Below, in pieces: positions 40,450 to 48,260 of a DNA stretch of 48,743 bases. Origin of the DNA: Bradyrhizobium sacchari (lineage in GTDB: Bacteria; Pseudomonadota; Alphaproteobacteria; Rhizobiales; Xanthobacteraceae); assembly GCF_002068095.1 (NCBI RefSeq), contig NZ_LWIG01000032.1, positions 41,424 through 90,166 on the forward strand. The letters run 5' to 3'. Each line of letters begins with the position of its first letter. Within the stretch, counting starts at the first letter, position 1. Both the position numbers and the translations under genes were made by a program. The notes beneath the pieces are model-generated. The model saw only the letters and a program-made list of their open reading frames with translations. It was not told the DNA's origin and did not search any database.

Positions 40450-43400
40450 CGAGACCCTCCTCTCTGCACCGGAGCGGAGCAGGCACAGCCTTCCGGCAAA
40501 TCCGGCGAACATCCGCATGACGCTCGCAACGCGCCTCGCCATCGCGATGATCCTCCTGGTGGCGGTGACCGTGGCTGCCGTCGGCTGGCTGGGCTATCGC
40601 AACACCACACAAGCGGTGATTCCCCGGGTCCTCGAGCGGGTCGAGGCCCAGTCACGCCTGCTGGCAACCAATCTCGAATCCTACGTTGCCGGCGCGCGCG
40701 GCGATTTGACCGGCTATCGCTCCGCCGCAGCCATCAACGGCCTGATCCGCGCTCACCTCGGTGGAGGCATTGACGCTTCCGACGGCGTTTCAGAGCAGAC
40801 CTGGCGTGAGCGCATCGCGGCGCGGCTCGTCGCCGAGATCGAGGCCAAGCCCAGCTATGCGCAATTTCGCATCATCGGTCTCGACGATAACCAGCGCGAG
40901 CTGGTCCGCGTCGATCGCTCCGGCCCGAATGGAACGGTACGGATCGTCCCCGACAGCGAACTGGAGCGCAAGAGCGAGCGAACCTATTTTCAGGAAACGA
41001 TACGGCTGGCACCCGGCGAGATTTATGTCTCGCCCATCGATCTCGCCACCCGCCAGGGCGGCACGACGGGCCTCCACATTCCGACACTTCGCGTCGCGAT
41101 GCCCCTGTTCACGCCGGACGGCAAGCCGTTCGGGATCGTCATCGCCAATATCGACATGCGTCCGGCGCTCGACCGCGTCCGCTCGACCACGAGTTCGGGA
41201 GGAGAGATATACGTCGTGAATTCGCGCGGCGACTATCTCGTCCATCCCGACCGCTCGCAGGAATACGGCTCGTTGCGCGGCCATCCCACCGATTGGCGCA
41301 AAGACTTTCCGTTCTTCGCAGCGCTGGCTGGCACGCCGGACGTAGCCACGCGGCTCGGAACCGACGGGTCAGGCCGTCCGAGCGGCGCGGCGATCGCGCC
41401 GGCGCTGCTCGCGGGCAAGGAATGGGTCGCCATCATCGTGACCATTCCCCCGTCCGTGTTCGGTCGCGTGCCGGCCGCCATTCAGAAGACGTCCCTTCTC
41501 GTCGGCGTCCTTGCCGTGCTCGCCGCAGCCGCGCTCGCGGTGCTGCTGGCGCGCTCATTGACCCGTCCGATCGGGCGCCTGACCGCGGCGGTGGAGGCAA
41601 TCGGCAGCGGACGGCCCGCGGACATCCCCGTCGATGCGAGCGGGGAGACCGGCGTGCTGGCGCGGGCTTTTGCCCGGATGGTCGAGGAGACGCAGGCGAA
41701 GACAGCCGCGCTCGAACGCGAGATCCGGGAGCATCGCCGCACCGAGGCGGCACGAAGCCATCATGCGGCGCGCGAGCAATTGTTCAGCGCGGCCGTCGAA
41801 TCATCCGACGATGCGATCGTCATGCAATCGCTCGATGCCGTCATCACGGGCTGGAATCCCGCCGCCGAACGTCTCTATGGTTATGCGGCGACCGAGGCGA
41901 TCGGGCAATCCACTGCGATCATCGTGCCGCCCGACCGCCGCGAGCAGGGCAAGGACTATCTGCGACGGATCGCCCGGGGCGAGCCGATCGAACGCTTCGA
42001 GACGATACGCCTGCGCAAGGACGGCACAGCGGTCGAAATCTCGCTCAGCCTCTCGCCGATCAGGGGGCCCTCGGGCGAAATCGTCGGCGCCTCCGGAGCC
42101 GCGCGCAGCCTCACCGAGGCGCGACGGGCCGAGCGGGCGCTGCAACAGCAGCTCGAGGAGCGGCGGCAGCTTTTCGACGCCTCGCAGGACCTGATCATGA
42201 TTATGGACTCGCGGGGCCATGTCGTGCAGATCAGCCCGAGCAGCGAGGCCATTCTCGGCTACCGGCCCGACGAGATGATCGGCCGCAGCGGGACGGACTT
42301 CATCCATCCCTCGCATCTCGGGCGATCCCGCGAGGAAATGCGCGCGCTCAGGCGCGGCGAGCACCCGAAGCTTGCCGACACCCGTTGCATTCACAAGGAT
42401 GGGCGTGAGGTCTGGCTGTCCTGGCTCGGCAACTGGTCCGAGAAGGCCGAACGCTTCTTCTTCGTCGGGCGCGACATGACCGAGGCGAGACTCGCGGAGG
42501 AATCCCTGCGCGAGAGCGAGCAGCTCGCGCGCAACATCGTCGAGACCGCGCTCGACGCCTTCGTCCAGACCGACGAGCGCGGCATCATCCTGAACTGGAG
42601 CTCGCGGGCCGAAGAGCTGTTCGGCTGGCGCCGCGACGAAGCGCTGGGCCGGAGCTCGATCGATCTCATCGTCGCTCCCGGCGAGCGCGAGAGGGTCAGG
42701 GACGGCCTCGGGCGCTTCCTCGATTCCAGGGGCGGCCAGATGCTCAACCGCCGCCGCGAACTGATGTGCTGCCGCCGCGACGGCAAGGAATTCAGAGCCG
42801 AGCTGAGCGTCGCGGCACTGAAGCGTCGCGAGGGCACCCTGTTCAACGTCTTCTACCGCGACCTCACCGACAAGATCGCGGCCGAGGAGCGCATCCGCCA
42901 CGCCCAGAAGATGGAGGCGGTCGGCCAGCTCACCGGCGGCGTGGCGCACGACTTCAACAACATCCTCACCGTGATCACCGGGACGATCGAAATCCTCGGC
43001 GAAGCGGTGGCCAAGGAACCCGAGCTCGCGGCGATCACCAAGATGATCGACGAGGCGGCCGGACGCGGTGCCGAGCTGACCCAGCACCTGCTTGCGTTTG
43101 CGCGCAAGCAGCCGCTCCAGCCGCGCGAGATCGACATCAACTCGCTGATGGTCGACACCGCAAAGCTGCTGCGGCCGACGCTGGGCGAGCAGATCCAGAT
43201 CGAATCGGTGTTCGAGGACGAGAGCTGTGTCGCGATGGTCGATCCCAGCCAGCTCACCACGGCGATCCTCAACCTCGCGCTCAATGCCCGCGATGCCATG
43301 CCCGGCGGCGGCAAGCTGATCTTGGAGACGGGCGCCGCCTATCTGGACGAGGTCTATGCCAGCGTCAACGACGTCCGGCCAGGACACTACGTGCTGATCG

Positions 43401-44023
43401 CCGTGAGCGACACCGGCACCGGCATTCCATCCAACATGCTGGCGCGGGTGTTCGACCCCTTCTTCACCTCGAAGGGACCGGGCAAGGGCACCGGACTCGG
43501 GCTTTCCATGGTCTACGGATTCATCAAGCAGTCCGCAGGCCACATCAAGATCTACAGCGAGGAGGGCCACGGCACCACGATCAAGATGTATCTGCCGCCC
43601 GGCAAGACCGCGACGCCGGTCGGCGACGGCGTGACGCCCGCGACAATCGAGGGCGGACAGGAGACGATTCTCGTGGTCGAGGACGATCGGCTGGTGCGGG
43701 ACTACGTGCTGGCGCAGCTGCATTCGCTGGGCTACGTCACCCTGCAGGCCGCGAACGCCGCGGAGGCGCTCGCGATCGTCGCCGCCGGAAATTCGTTCGA
43801 CCTGTTGTTCACCGACGTCATCATGCCCGGCAAGATGAACGGACGACAGCTCGCCGACGAGCTGATGAAGACGCGCCCCGATCTCAGGGTGGTCTACACG
43901 TCAGGCTATACCGAGAACGCGATCATCCATCATGGCCGGCTGGATTCCGGCGTTCTGCTGCTGGCAAAGCCCTATCGCAAGTCGGATCTGGCGCGGATCA
44001 TCCGCAAGGCGCTGAACGGGTGA
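40427..44023 (+). CDS. Hybrid histidine kinase: Cache, HAMP, three PAS, HisKA, ATPase, receiver
   Basis: 1198 residues. TM1 (about 34-56) and TM2 (about 353-372) enclose a dCache-type sensor with RTYFQETIRLAPGEIYVSPID. HAMP follows (RSLTRPIGRLTAAVEAI), then three PAS domains beginning near 451, 579 and 700. The kinase core has the H-box GVAHDFNNILTVITG with phosphorylatable His841, N-box LALNARDAMPGGG, and G-boxes DTGTGIPSN and GKGTGLGLSMVYG. The C-terminal receiver (about 1078-1195) has Asp in FTDVIMPG and Lys in AKPYRK. The ATG overlaps the preceding receiver gene. A FixJ-type regulator gene converges from the right and is the candidate output. A periplasmic ligand plus cytoplasmic redox or light cues could be integrated; the signals are unknown. 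Confidence 0.94.
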   Translation: MSTPAADDETLLSAPERSRHSLPANPANIRMTLATRLAIAMILLVAVTVAAVGWLGYRNTTQAVIPRVLERVEAQSRLLATNLESYVAGARGDLTGYRSAAAINGLIRAHLGGGIDASDGVSEQTWRERIAARLVAEIEAKPSYAQFRIIGLDDNQRELVRVDRSGPNGTVRIVPDSELERKSERTYFQETIRLAPGEIYVSPIDLATRQGGTTGLHIPTLRVAMPLFTPDGKPFGIVIANIDMRPALDRVRSTTSSGGEIYVVNSRGDYLVHPDRSQEYGSLRGHPTDWRKDFPFFAALAGTPDVATRLGTDGSGRPSGAAIAPALLAGKEWVAIIVTIPPSVFGRVPAAIQKTSLLVGVLAVLAAAALAVLLARSLTRPIGRLTAAVEAIGSGRPADIPVDASGETGVLARAFARMVEETQAKTAALEREIREHRRTEAARSHHAAREQLFSAAVESSDDAIVMQSLDAVITGWNPAAERLYGYAATEAIGQSTAIIVPPDRREQGKDYLRRIARGEPIERFETIRLRKDGTAVEISLSLSPIRGPSGEIVGASGAARSLTEARRAERALQQQLEERRQLFDASQDLIMIMDSRGHVVQISPSSEAILGYRPDEMIGRSGTDFIHPSHLGRSREEMRALRRGEHPKLADTRCIHKDGREVWLSWLGNWSEKAERFFFVGRDMTEARLAEESLRESEQLARNIVETALDAFVQTDERGIILNWSSRAEELFGWRRDEALGRSSIDLIVAPGERERVRDGLGRFLDSRGGQMLNRRRELMCCRRDGKEFRAELSVAALKRREGTLFNVFYRDLTDKIAAEERIRHAQKMEAVGQLTGGVAHDFNNILTVITGTIEILGEAVAKEPELAAITKMIDEAAGRGAELTQHLLAFARKQPLQPREIDINSLMVDTAKLLRPTLGEQIQIESVFEDESCVAMVDPSQLTTAILNLALNARDAMPGGGKLILETGAAYLDEVYASVNDVRPGHYVLIAVSDTGTGIPSNMLARVFDPFFTSKGPGKGTGLGLSMVYGFIKQSAGHIKIYSEEGHGTTIKMYLPPGKTATPVGDGVTPATIEGGQETILVVEDDRLVRDYVLAQLHSLGYVTLQAANAAEALAIVAAGNSFDLLFTDVIMPGKMNGRQLADELMKTRPDLRVVYTSGYTENAIIHHGRLDSGVLLLAKPYRKSDLARIIRKALNG

Positions 44024-44031
44024 GGCCCCGC

Positions 44032-44172
44032 TCCCGTGTCCCGGACGCACTGCAGTGCGCAAGCGCTGCTGTGCAGAGCCGGGACCCGGAGCCGTCAGCC
44101 GTGGAGTTGGAGAGATGGGCCTCGGCTCAGCGGCGCATCATTTCATGATGCACCGCGTCCGGGGCACGCGAC
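44032..44172. repeat. Interspersed palindromic element, copy 2
   Basis: Between the convergent kinase and FixJ-type genes. It starts GTGTCCCGGACGCACTGCAGTGCGCAAGC-like and ends GCGTCCGGGGCACGCGACC, with internal ATCATTTCATGATGCACC dyads. It shares its right end with the block at 13849-13977. Confidence 0.6.
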
Positions 44173-44176
44173 CATT

Positions 44177-44812
44177 TTACGACGCCCGCTGGGCCGCGGT
44201 CATCACGATCCGGATCAGGTCGGCGGCATTGCGCGCGCCGAGCTTCTTCATGATGTTGGCGCGGTGGTCCTCGATGGTGCGCGGGCTGATGCCGAGGGTG
44301 CGGCCGGCTTCCTTGTTGGACGCACCGGAGGCGAACTGCTCGAGCACCTCGCGCTCCCTGCGCGTCAATGGCTCGCGTCCGGGGAAATGCAGCGAGCCGA
44401 ATTTCGGCGACGCGCTCTCCGCCTGCCGGCGTGCATAGGCGCCGATTGCCTCGTCGAGCCGGCCGACGATCTCGCTGCCACGGAACGGCTTCTCGATGAA
44501 GTCGAGCGCTCCGTTCTTGATCGCGCTCACCGCCATCGCGATGTCGCCCTGCCCTGAGATCATGAAGATCGGCGCCGGATAATCCTCGCCGTGCAGCTCC
44601 CTCAGAATGTCGAGACCCGACTTTCCGGGAATGTGCACGTCGAGCAGGATCGCAGCCGGTGTGCGATTTCGCGCGACGGAGAGCAGCGCTGCGCCGTCGG
44701 CAAAACAGATCACCTCATAGCCCGCCGCCTTGAGCACCATCGACAAGGTGTCGCGAACGGCAGGGTCGTCGTCGACCACGAAGATTTCACCGCGAGAGCT
44801 TTGTTCGGCCAT
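44177..44812 (-). CDS. FixJ/NarL-type response regulator
   Basis: 211 residues from the ATG at 44812; an ATG three codons earlier is equally close. The receiver (about 8-120) has VVDDDPAVRD, phosphoacceptor Asp in LLDVHIPGKSG (about 57), Ser in MISGQGD and Lys in EKPFRG. The LuxR-type DNA-binding domain (about 148-205) reads PLTRREREVLEQFASGASNKEAGRTLGISPRTIEDHRANIMKKL. It is a transcriptional activator of the FixJ class. It converges with the hybrid kinase, which is its probable donor. Target genes are not evident. Confidence 0.93.
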   Translation of the reverse strand: MAEQSSRGEIFVVDDDPAVRDTLSMVLKAAGYEVICFADGAALLSVARNRTPAAILLDVHIPGKSGLDILRELHGEDYPAPIFMISGQGDIAMAVSAIKNGALDFIEKPFRGSEIVGRLDEAIGAYARRQAESASPKFGSLHFPGREPLTRREREVLEQFASGASNKEAGRTLGISPRTIEDHRANIMKKLGARNAADLIRIVMTAAQRAS

Positions 44813-44961
44813 GTGCCACATCCAGTTGGCATGAAGGACTCGCGTCCGCGCCTCCCGTTATGGCGTTCGGCGCGGATTCGGCCCACCCGTATTTGTACGG
44901 GACATGGACTTAACGCACAAGTAGCGGCAGGGTGCCTTATTGCGGGAGACGGAGAATATCC

Positions 44962-45267
44962 ATGCTAAATTACGCAGGCATCCCCCCGCTCACCGCAATG
45001 GCTGACACAGACAGCCGTCAGTTGATCGCGGCCGAACTTCGCTCTCTGATCGCGCGCATCGACCTCAGCATGCGTCTGATCGACGCGGCCATGACCTCGC
45101 ACGATGTAGAGCCGGAGGACGACGGCCCTACCGCGGGTTCCCTGGAGATTTTCGTGCTCGACGACGTCACGCCCCGTTTTGCCACGGCAAGCGCTGCCCT
45201 CAACGCCTGCCGGATGGAGCTCGACCACGCCCTGCAGCAGTTGTCGGAGTCGGACAGTCCCGTATAG
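44962..45267 (+). CDS. Hypothetical helical protein
   Basis: 101 residues. The ATG at 44962 has GGAG about 9 nt upstream, and the frame above it is not protein-like. The product is soluble and acidic (DVEPEDDGPTAGSLEIFVLDDVTP), with two predicted helices (LIAAELRSLIARIDLSMRLIDAAM and SAALNACRMELDHALQQLSES). I recognise no family. It lies between a FixJ-type regulator and another receiver gene, so a link to signalling is possible but only by position. Confidence 0.65.
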   Translation: MLNYAGIPPLTAMADTDSRQLIAAELRSLIARIDLSMRLIDAAMTSHDVEPEDDGPTAGSLEIFVLDDVTPRFATASAALNACRMELDHALQQLSESDSPV

Positions 45268-45318
45268 GCCGCAATCGCGCACTGTCTGCCCGACGCAACC
45301 ATGGCGGCTCGCAGCCTC

Positions 45319-45439
45319 AAGCGCGATGAGATTGGAACGAATCCTCATCGCGCTTCAGAACATTGGTTGAGCGTGATCTTTCCCGAAAACCGCCGCGCCC
45401 TTTGCGCTGACGCGGCCCTTCGGGACCGGATCATGCTCT
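45319..45439. repeat. Two-hairpin interspersed repeat (family A), copy 2
   Basis: AAGCGCGATGAG / CTCATCGCGCTT form the first hairpin, and GCGTGATC...CCGGATCATGCTC the second, with an extra CGCGCCCTTTGCGCTGACGCGG insertion compared with the copy at 16735. It overlaps the stop of the receiver gene at 45438 by two bases. Confidence 0.9.
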
Positions 45440-45941
45440 AGGTGCGGTGCCGCTCCACGATCGCGTCGCTGGCGACACCACCCCAGGTGTGGATCGCCGG
45501 CAGTCCCATCGCGGTCTTGCCCAGATTGGCGAGGCTGATGCGCAGGGCCGCCAGATCGAGCGGCTTCGGCAGGCTTTGGAGCTCGATTCCGACCGAACGG
45601 GCAAAGCTGCGGGCGGCGCTGCGGCGCTTGCCGTCCATGCCGCTGATGACGATCACCGCGCCGGCGAACTTCGCCTCGGCCATCTCGCGCAGCACGTCGA
45701 TGCCGTCGCCATCCTCCAGCACGAGATCCAGCGTCACGCAGTCGAAGCGCGCGGTGCGGAGCTTCTCGATCGCTTCCGCCACGGACGGCGCCACGGTGAC
45801 TTCGTGGCCGGCCTGCTTGGCCGCGACCGTGATCAGGCTGCGCTGCGTGGCGTCGTCATCGACCACCAGGAGCTGAAGCGCGCGCCGCTCGGCGACGTCG
45901 GGCAGGTTTGACGGGATGGGGGACAGGGAACTTCTGGGCAT
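45438..45941 (-). CDS. Response regulator with short C-terminal tail
   Basis: 167 residues from the ATG at 45941, which has AGGAA 9 nt upstream; a longer frame upstream is not supported. A 25-residue N-terminal leader precedes the receiver (about 23-140) with VVDDDATQRS, Asp in TLDLVLEDGDG, Ser in VISGMDG and Lys in LPKPLDL. The final 25 residues (GLPAIHTWGGVASDAIVERHRT) are not a known output domain. It lies between the chemotaxis cluster and the repeat, on the same strand as the cluster but 140 bp after the PilZ gene, so co-transcription is possible. Partner kinase unknown. Confidence 0.85.
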   Translation of the reverse strand: MPRSSLSPIPSNLPDVAERRALQLLVVDDDATQRSLITVAAKQAGHEVTVAPSVAEAIEKLRTARFDCVTLDLVLEDGDGIDVLREMAEAKFAGAVIVISGMDGKRRSAARSFARSVGIELQSLPKPLDLAALRISLANLGKTAMGLPAIHTWGGVASDAIVERHRT

Positions 45942-46081
45942 TGCCGTATTCCTGGGATTGAGACGGGCAATGGATACACGGCGCGCGCTTAGGCCACGTA
46001 AAGCCACTGCTGCAAATTCGTCCGGATGTTTCAGCAAATGTAAAGCAACGGGGCGGAAAGCGCGGGGCGCCAACGTGCCGG

Positions 46082-46399
46082 TCAGGCGGCCGCGTCGTGG
46101 CCGCCGGCTGCGCCGCGCTTCTTGCGGTTCTTGCCGCGCAGGAACTGGATGTCCATTTCGGCGCCGTTGACCCGCACCAGCTCGCAGCGGCGATAGGCAA
46201 GGCCGGTGGACGACAGCAGCAGGAAGAACTCCTTCAGGTTCAAGCCCTGGATCGAGCCTTCAACCGTCAGGATGGCATCGGTGTCGGAAATGGCGTTGAG
46301 CTTGCAATCGCGACGCCAGGTGCCGTCGATGGCCATGATGCAGACATCATAGCCGCGGCTGAACGTGACGCGTTCGGCGCCCTTGCCATCTTCGGCCAT
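46082..46399 (-). CDS. Degenerate PilZ-like protein of the chemotaxis cluster
   Basis: 105 residues. The ATG at 46399 begins 2 bp after the cheR stop, with CAGGA inside cheR as ribosome site. The fold matches a small PilZ-type barrel (VCIMAIDGTWRRDCKLNAI, AILTVEGSIQGLNLKEFFLLL, AYRRCELVRVNGAEMDIQFL), but the cyclic-di-GMP-binding RxxxR is absent and the D/N-x-S-x-x-G motif reads AISDTDA, so ligand binding is doubtful. The tail is basic (RGKNRKKRGAAGGHDAAA). It probably modulates chemotaxis or adhesion through protein contacts. It is the last gene of the che cluster. Confidence 0.75.
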   Translation of the reverse strand: MAEDGKGAERVTFSRGYDVCIMAIDGTWRRDCKLNAISDTDAILTVEGSIQGLNLKEFFLLLSSTGLAYRRCELVRVNGAEMDIQFLRGKNRKKRGAAGGHDAAA

Positions 46400-46401
46400 G
46401 C

Positions 46402-47280
46402 CTATCGTCCTGCCATGACCGCCATGCGCGGCGCCGCGCCGGCGAGAGCCGGCTTGGCAGCCGCGGCACGCGGATCGTTCGGCTTGTAGAGGCCGCGCCG
46501 GTCCGGAATCGGCCTGAATGTGTCGGTCAATCCAACCACGGTTTCCGCCGCGCCGAGCACCAGGAAGCCGTCGGGCTCGATCTGGCGCGCCAGGCGGTTG
46601 AAGATGTTGATCTTGGTGTCCTGGTCGAAATAGATCAGCACGTTGCGGCAGAAGATGACGTCGAACGTGCCGAGCTGGGAGAAATCGTGCAGCAGGTTGA
46701 GCTGCCGGTGCTGGATCATCGCCCGCAATTCGGGATTGATCTGCCAGGTCTCGCCGGTCTGCTTGAAATACTTCACCAGCATCTGGATCGGCAGGCCGCG
46801 CTGCACCTCGAACTGGCTGTAGACGCCGGCCCTGGCCTTCTCCAGCACCTCCTGCGACAGGTCGGTCGCAATGATCTCGACCCGCCAGCCGGTGAGGGAC
46901 GCGCCCATCTCCTTCAGGCACATCGCCAGCGAATAGGGCTCCTGCCCGGTCGAGCCGGCGGCACACCAGATCCGGACGCTGCGTTTGTTCGCGCGCGCCT
47001 TGATGATCTCGGGCATGATATGGTCGCGAAAGTGATCGAATGGGACCTTGTCGCGAAAGAAGAAGGTCTCGTTGGTGGTCATGGCTTCGACCACGTCGGT
47101 CATCAGCGTGCGCGAGCCGCCTTGCAGCTTCTGCACGAGCTCGGCGATGCCGGAGAGCCCGGCCTTGCGGGCGAGCGGCAGGAGACGGCTTTCGATCAGA
47201 TATTGCTTGTCTGCGGACAGGTCGAGACCGGAATTATCTTTCAGAAACTTACGCAGATACTCGTACTCGGTCGGGGTCAC
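46402..47280 (-). CDS. cheR: Chemoreceptor glutamate methyltransferase CheR
   Basis: 292 residues from GTG 47280, with AGAGG upstream. The N-terminal helical domain (EYEYLRKFLKDNSGLDLSADK) binds receptors; the C-terminal domain has the SAM-binding motif IWCAAGSTGQEPYSLAM (about 103-119) and FDVIFCRNVLIYFD. TNETFFFRD is the family signature. It methylates receptor glutamates in the cytoplasm, supporting adaptation. It follows cheY by 61 bp; the demethylase gene cheB often found between them is not present. Confidence 0.96.
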   Translation of the reverse strand: MTPTEYEYLRKFLKDNSGLDLSADKQYLIESRLLPLARKAGLSGIAELVQKLQGGSRTLMTDVVEAMTTNETFFFRDKVPFDHFRDHIMPEIIKARANKRSVRIWCAAGSTGQEPYSLAMCLKEMGASLTGWRVEIIATDLSQEVLEKARAGVYSQFEVQRGLPIQMLVKYFKQTGETWQINPELRAMIQHRQLNLLHDFSQLGTFDVIFCRNVLIYFDQDTKINIFNRLARQIEPDGFLVLGAAETVVGLTDTFRPIPDRRGLYKPNDPRAAAAKPALAGAAPRMAVMAGR

Positions 47281-47341
47281 GGATGGCCTCTTCGAAGCTG
47301 TACTGGGAACACTCTGGCCGGAATATGCGGGCCAGACACAC

Positions 47342-47728
47342 TCAGACCATGGCTTGTCCGACCGGGATCAAGCCAACTTCGGCGAACTTGTCGGCGATGA
47401 TGTCTTTGTCGAAGGGCTTCATGATGTACTCATTGGCGCCGCCGCTGAGCGCCTGGGCGATATGAGCCACGTTGTTCTCGGTGGTGCAGAACACCACCTT
47501 CGGCTGGTCGCCGCCTGGCAGGCGGCGCATATGGCCCATGAACTCGAAGCCATCCATGACGGGCATGTTCCAGTCGAGCAGCACCGCGTCGGGCAGCTGC
47601 CGCTGGCAGATCTCGAGCGCTTTCGAGCCGTCCTCGGCCTCGGTGACCTCGAATTCCAGCCCTTCCAGAATCCGGCGCGCGATCTTGCGTACGACGCTGG
47701 AATCATCGACCACCAAACACGTTTTCAT
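47342..47728 (-). CDS. cheY: Chemotaxis response regulator CheY
   Basis: 128 residues, only a receiver domain: acidic pocket VVDDSSVVRK, phosphoacceptor in LLDWNMPVMDGFEF (about 52), Thr in FCTTENN and Lys in MKPFDKD. GGAGAACC precedes the ATG. It carries the CheA signal to the flagellar switch or to another target. It lies between cheW and cheR, which supports the assignment over an orphan receiver. Confidence 0.94.
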   Translation of the reverse strand: MKTCLVVDDSSVVRKIARRILEGLEFEVTEAEDGSKALEICQRQLPDAVLLDWNMPVMDGFEFMGHMRRLPGGDQPKVVFCTTENNVAHIAQALSGGANEYIMKPFDKDIIADKFAEVGLIPVGQAMV

Positions 47729-47759
47729 TTCGGTTCTCCGGCTTCGATGTTTCGTTGGC

Positions 47760-48233
47760 TTAGGCAGCCATTTGCACTTTGGTTTCGAGCTCGAGGACGC
47801 GATCGACGTCGAGCACGACCATGAGCTGGCCCTCGAGGCGGTGGACGCCGCCGGCGAGCTTGGCCATGCGGGGATCGAGGTTGACGGGGTTCTCTTCCAT
47901 GCCGGCCTCGGGCAGGCGCAGCACCTCGCCGATCTGATCGATCAGGAGGCCATAGGATTCACCGCGCAGATCGACACCGACCGCCATCGGCACCTTGCCG
48001 TCCTCGGCCTTGGGCAGGCCGAGGCGGGCGCGCATGTCGACCACGGTGACGATGCGGCCGCGCAGGTTCAGGACGCCCGCGATCTCGCGCGAGGACAAGG
48101 GCACGCGGGTGACGCGCTCGGGCATGAACACGTCCTGGACGCGGGAGATCGGCAGGCCGAACAGCTGGCCGCCGATCATCGCGGTGACGTATTCGACCAT
48201 GGCGCCTTCGGCGGATTGGGTCTTGGTGCTCAT
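47760..48233 (-). CDS. cheW: Chemotaxis coupling protein CheW
   Basis: 157 residues. The CheW/SH3-like fold begins at VEYVTAMIGGQLFGLPISRVQDVF and includes VPLSSREIAGVLNLRGRIVTVVDMRARLGLP, the core that bridges receptors and CheA, and VDLRGESYGLLIDQIGEVLRLP. AGGAG sits 9 nt before the ATG. It follows cheA by 27 bp and precedes cheY by 31 bp, all on one strand. Confidence 0.96.
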   Translation of the reverse strand: MSTKTQSAEGAMVEYVTAMIGGQLFGLPISRVQDVFMPERVTRVPLSSREIAGVLNLRGRIVTVVDMRARLGLPKAEDGKVPMAVGVDLRGESYGLLIDQIGEVLRLPEAGMEENPVNLDPRMAKLAGGVHRLEGQLMVVLDVDRVLELETKVQMAA

Positions 48234-48260
48234 GAGCTTATCTCCTGATCCCTGTCCGGC

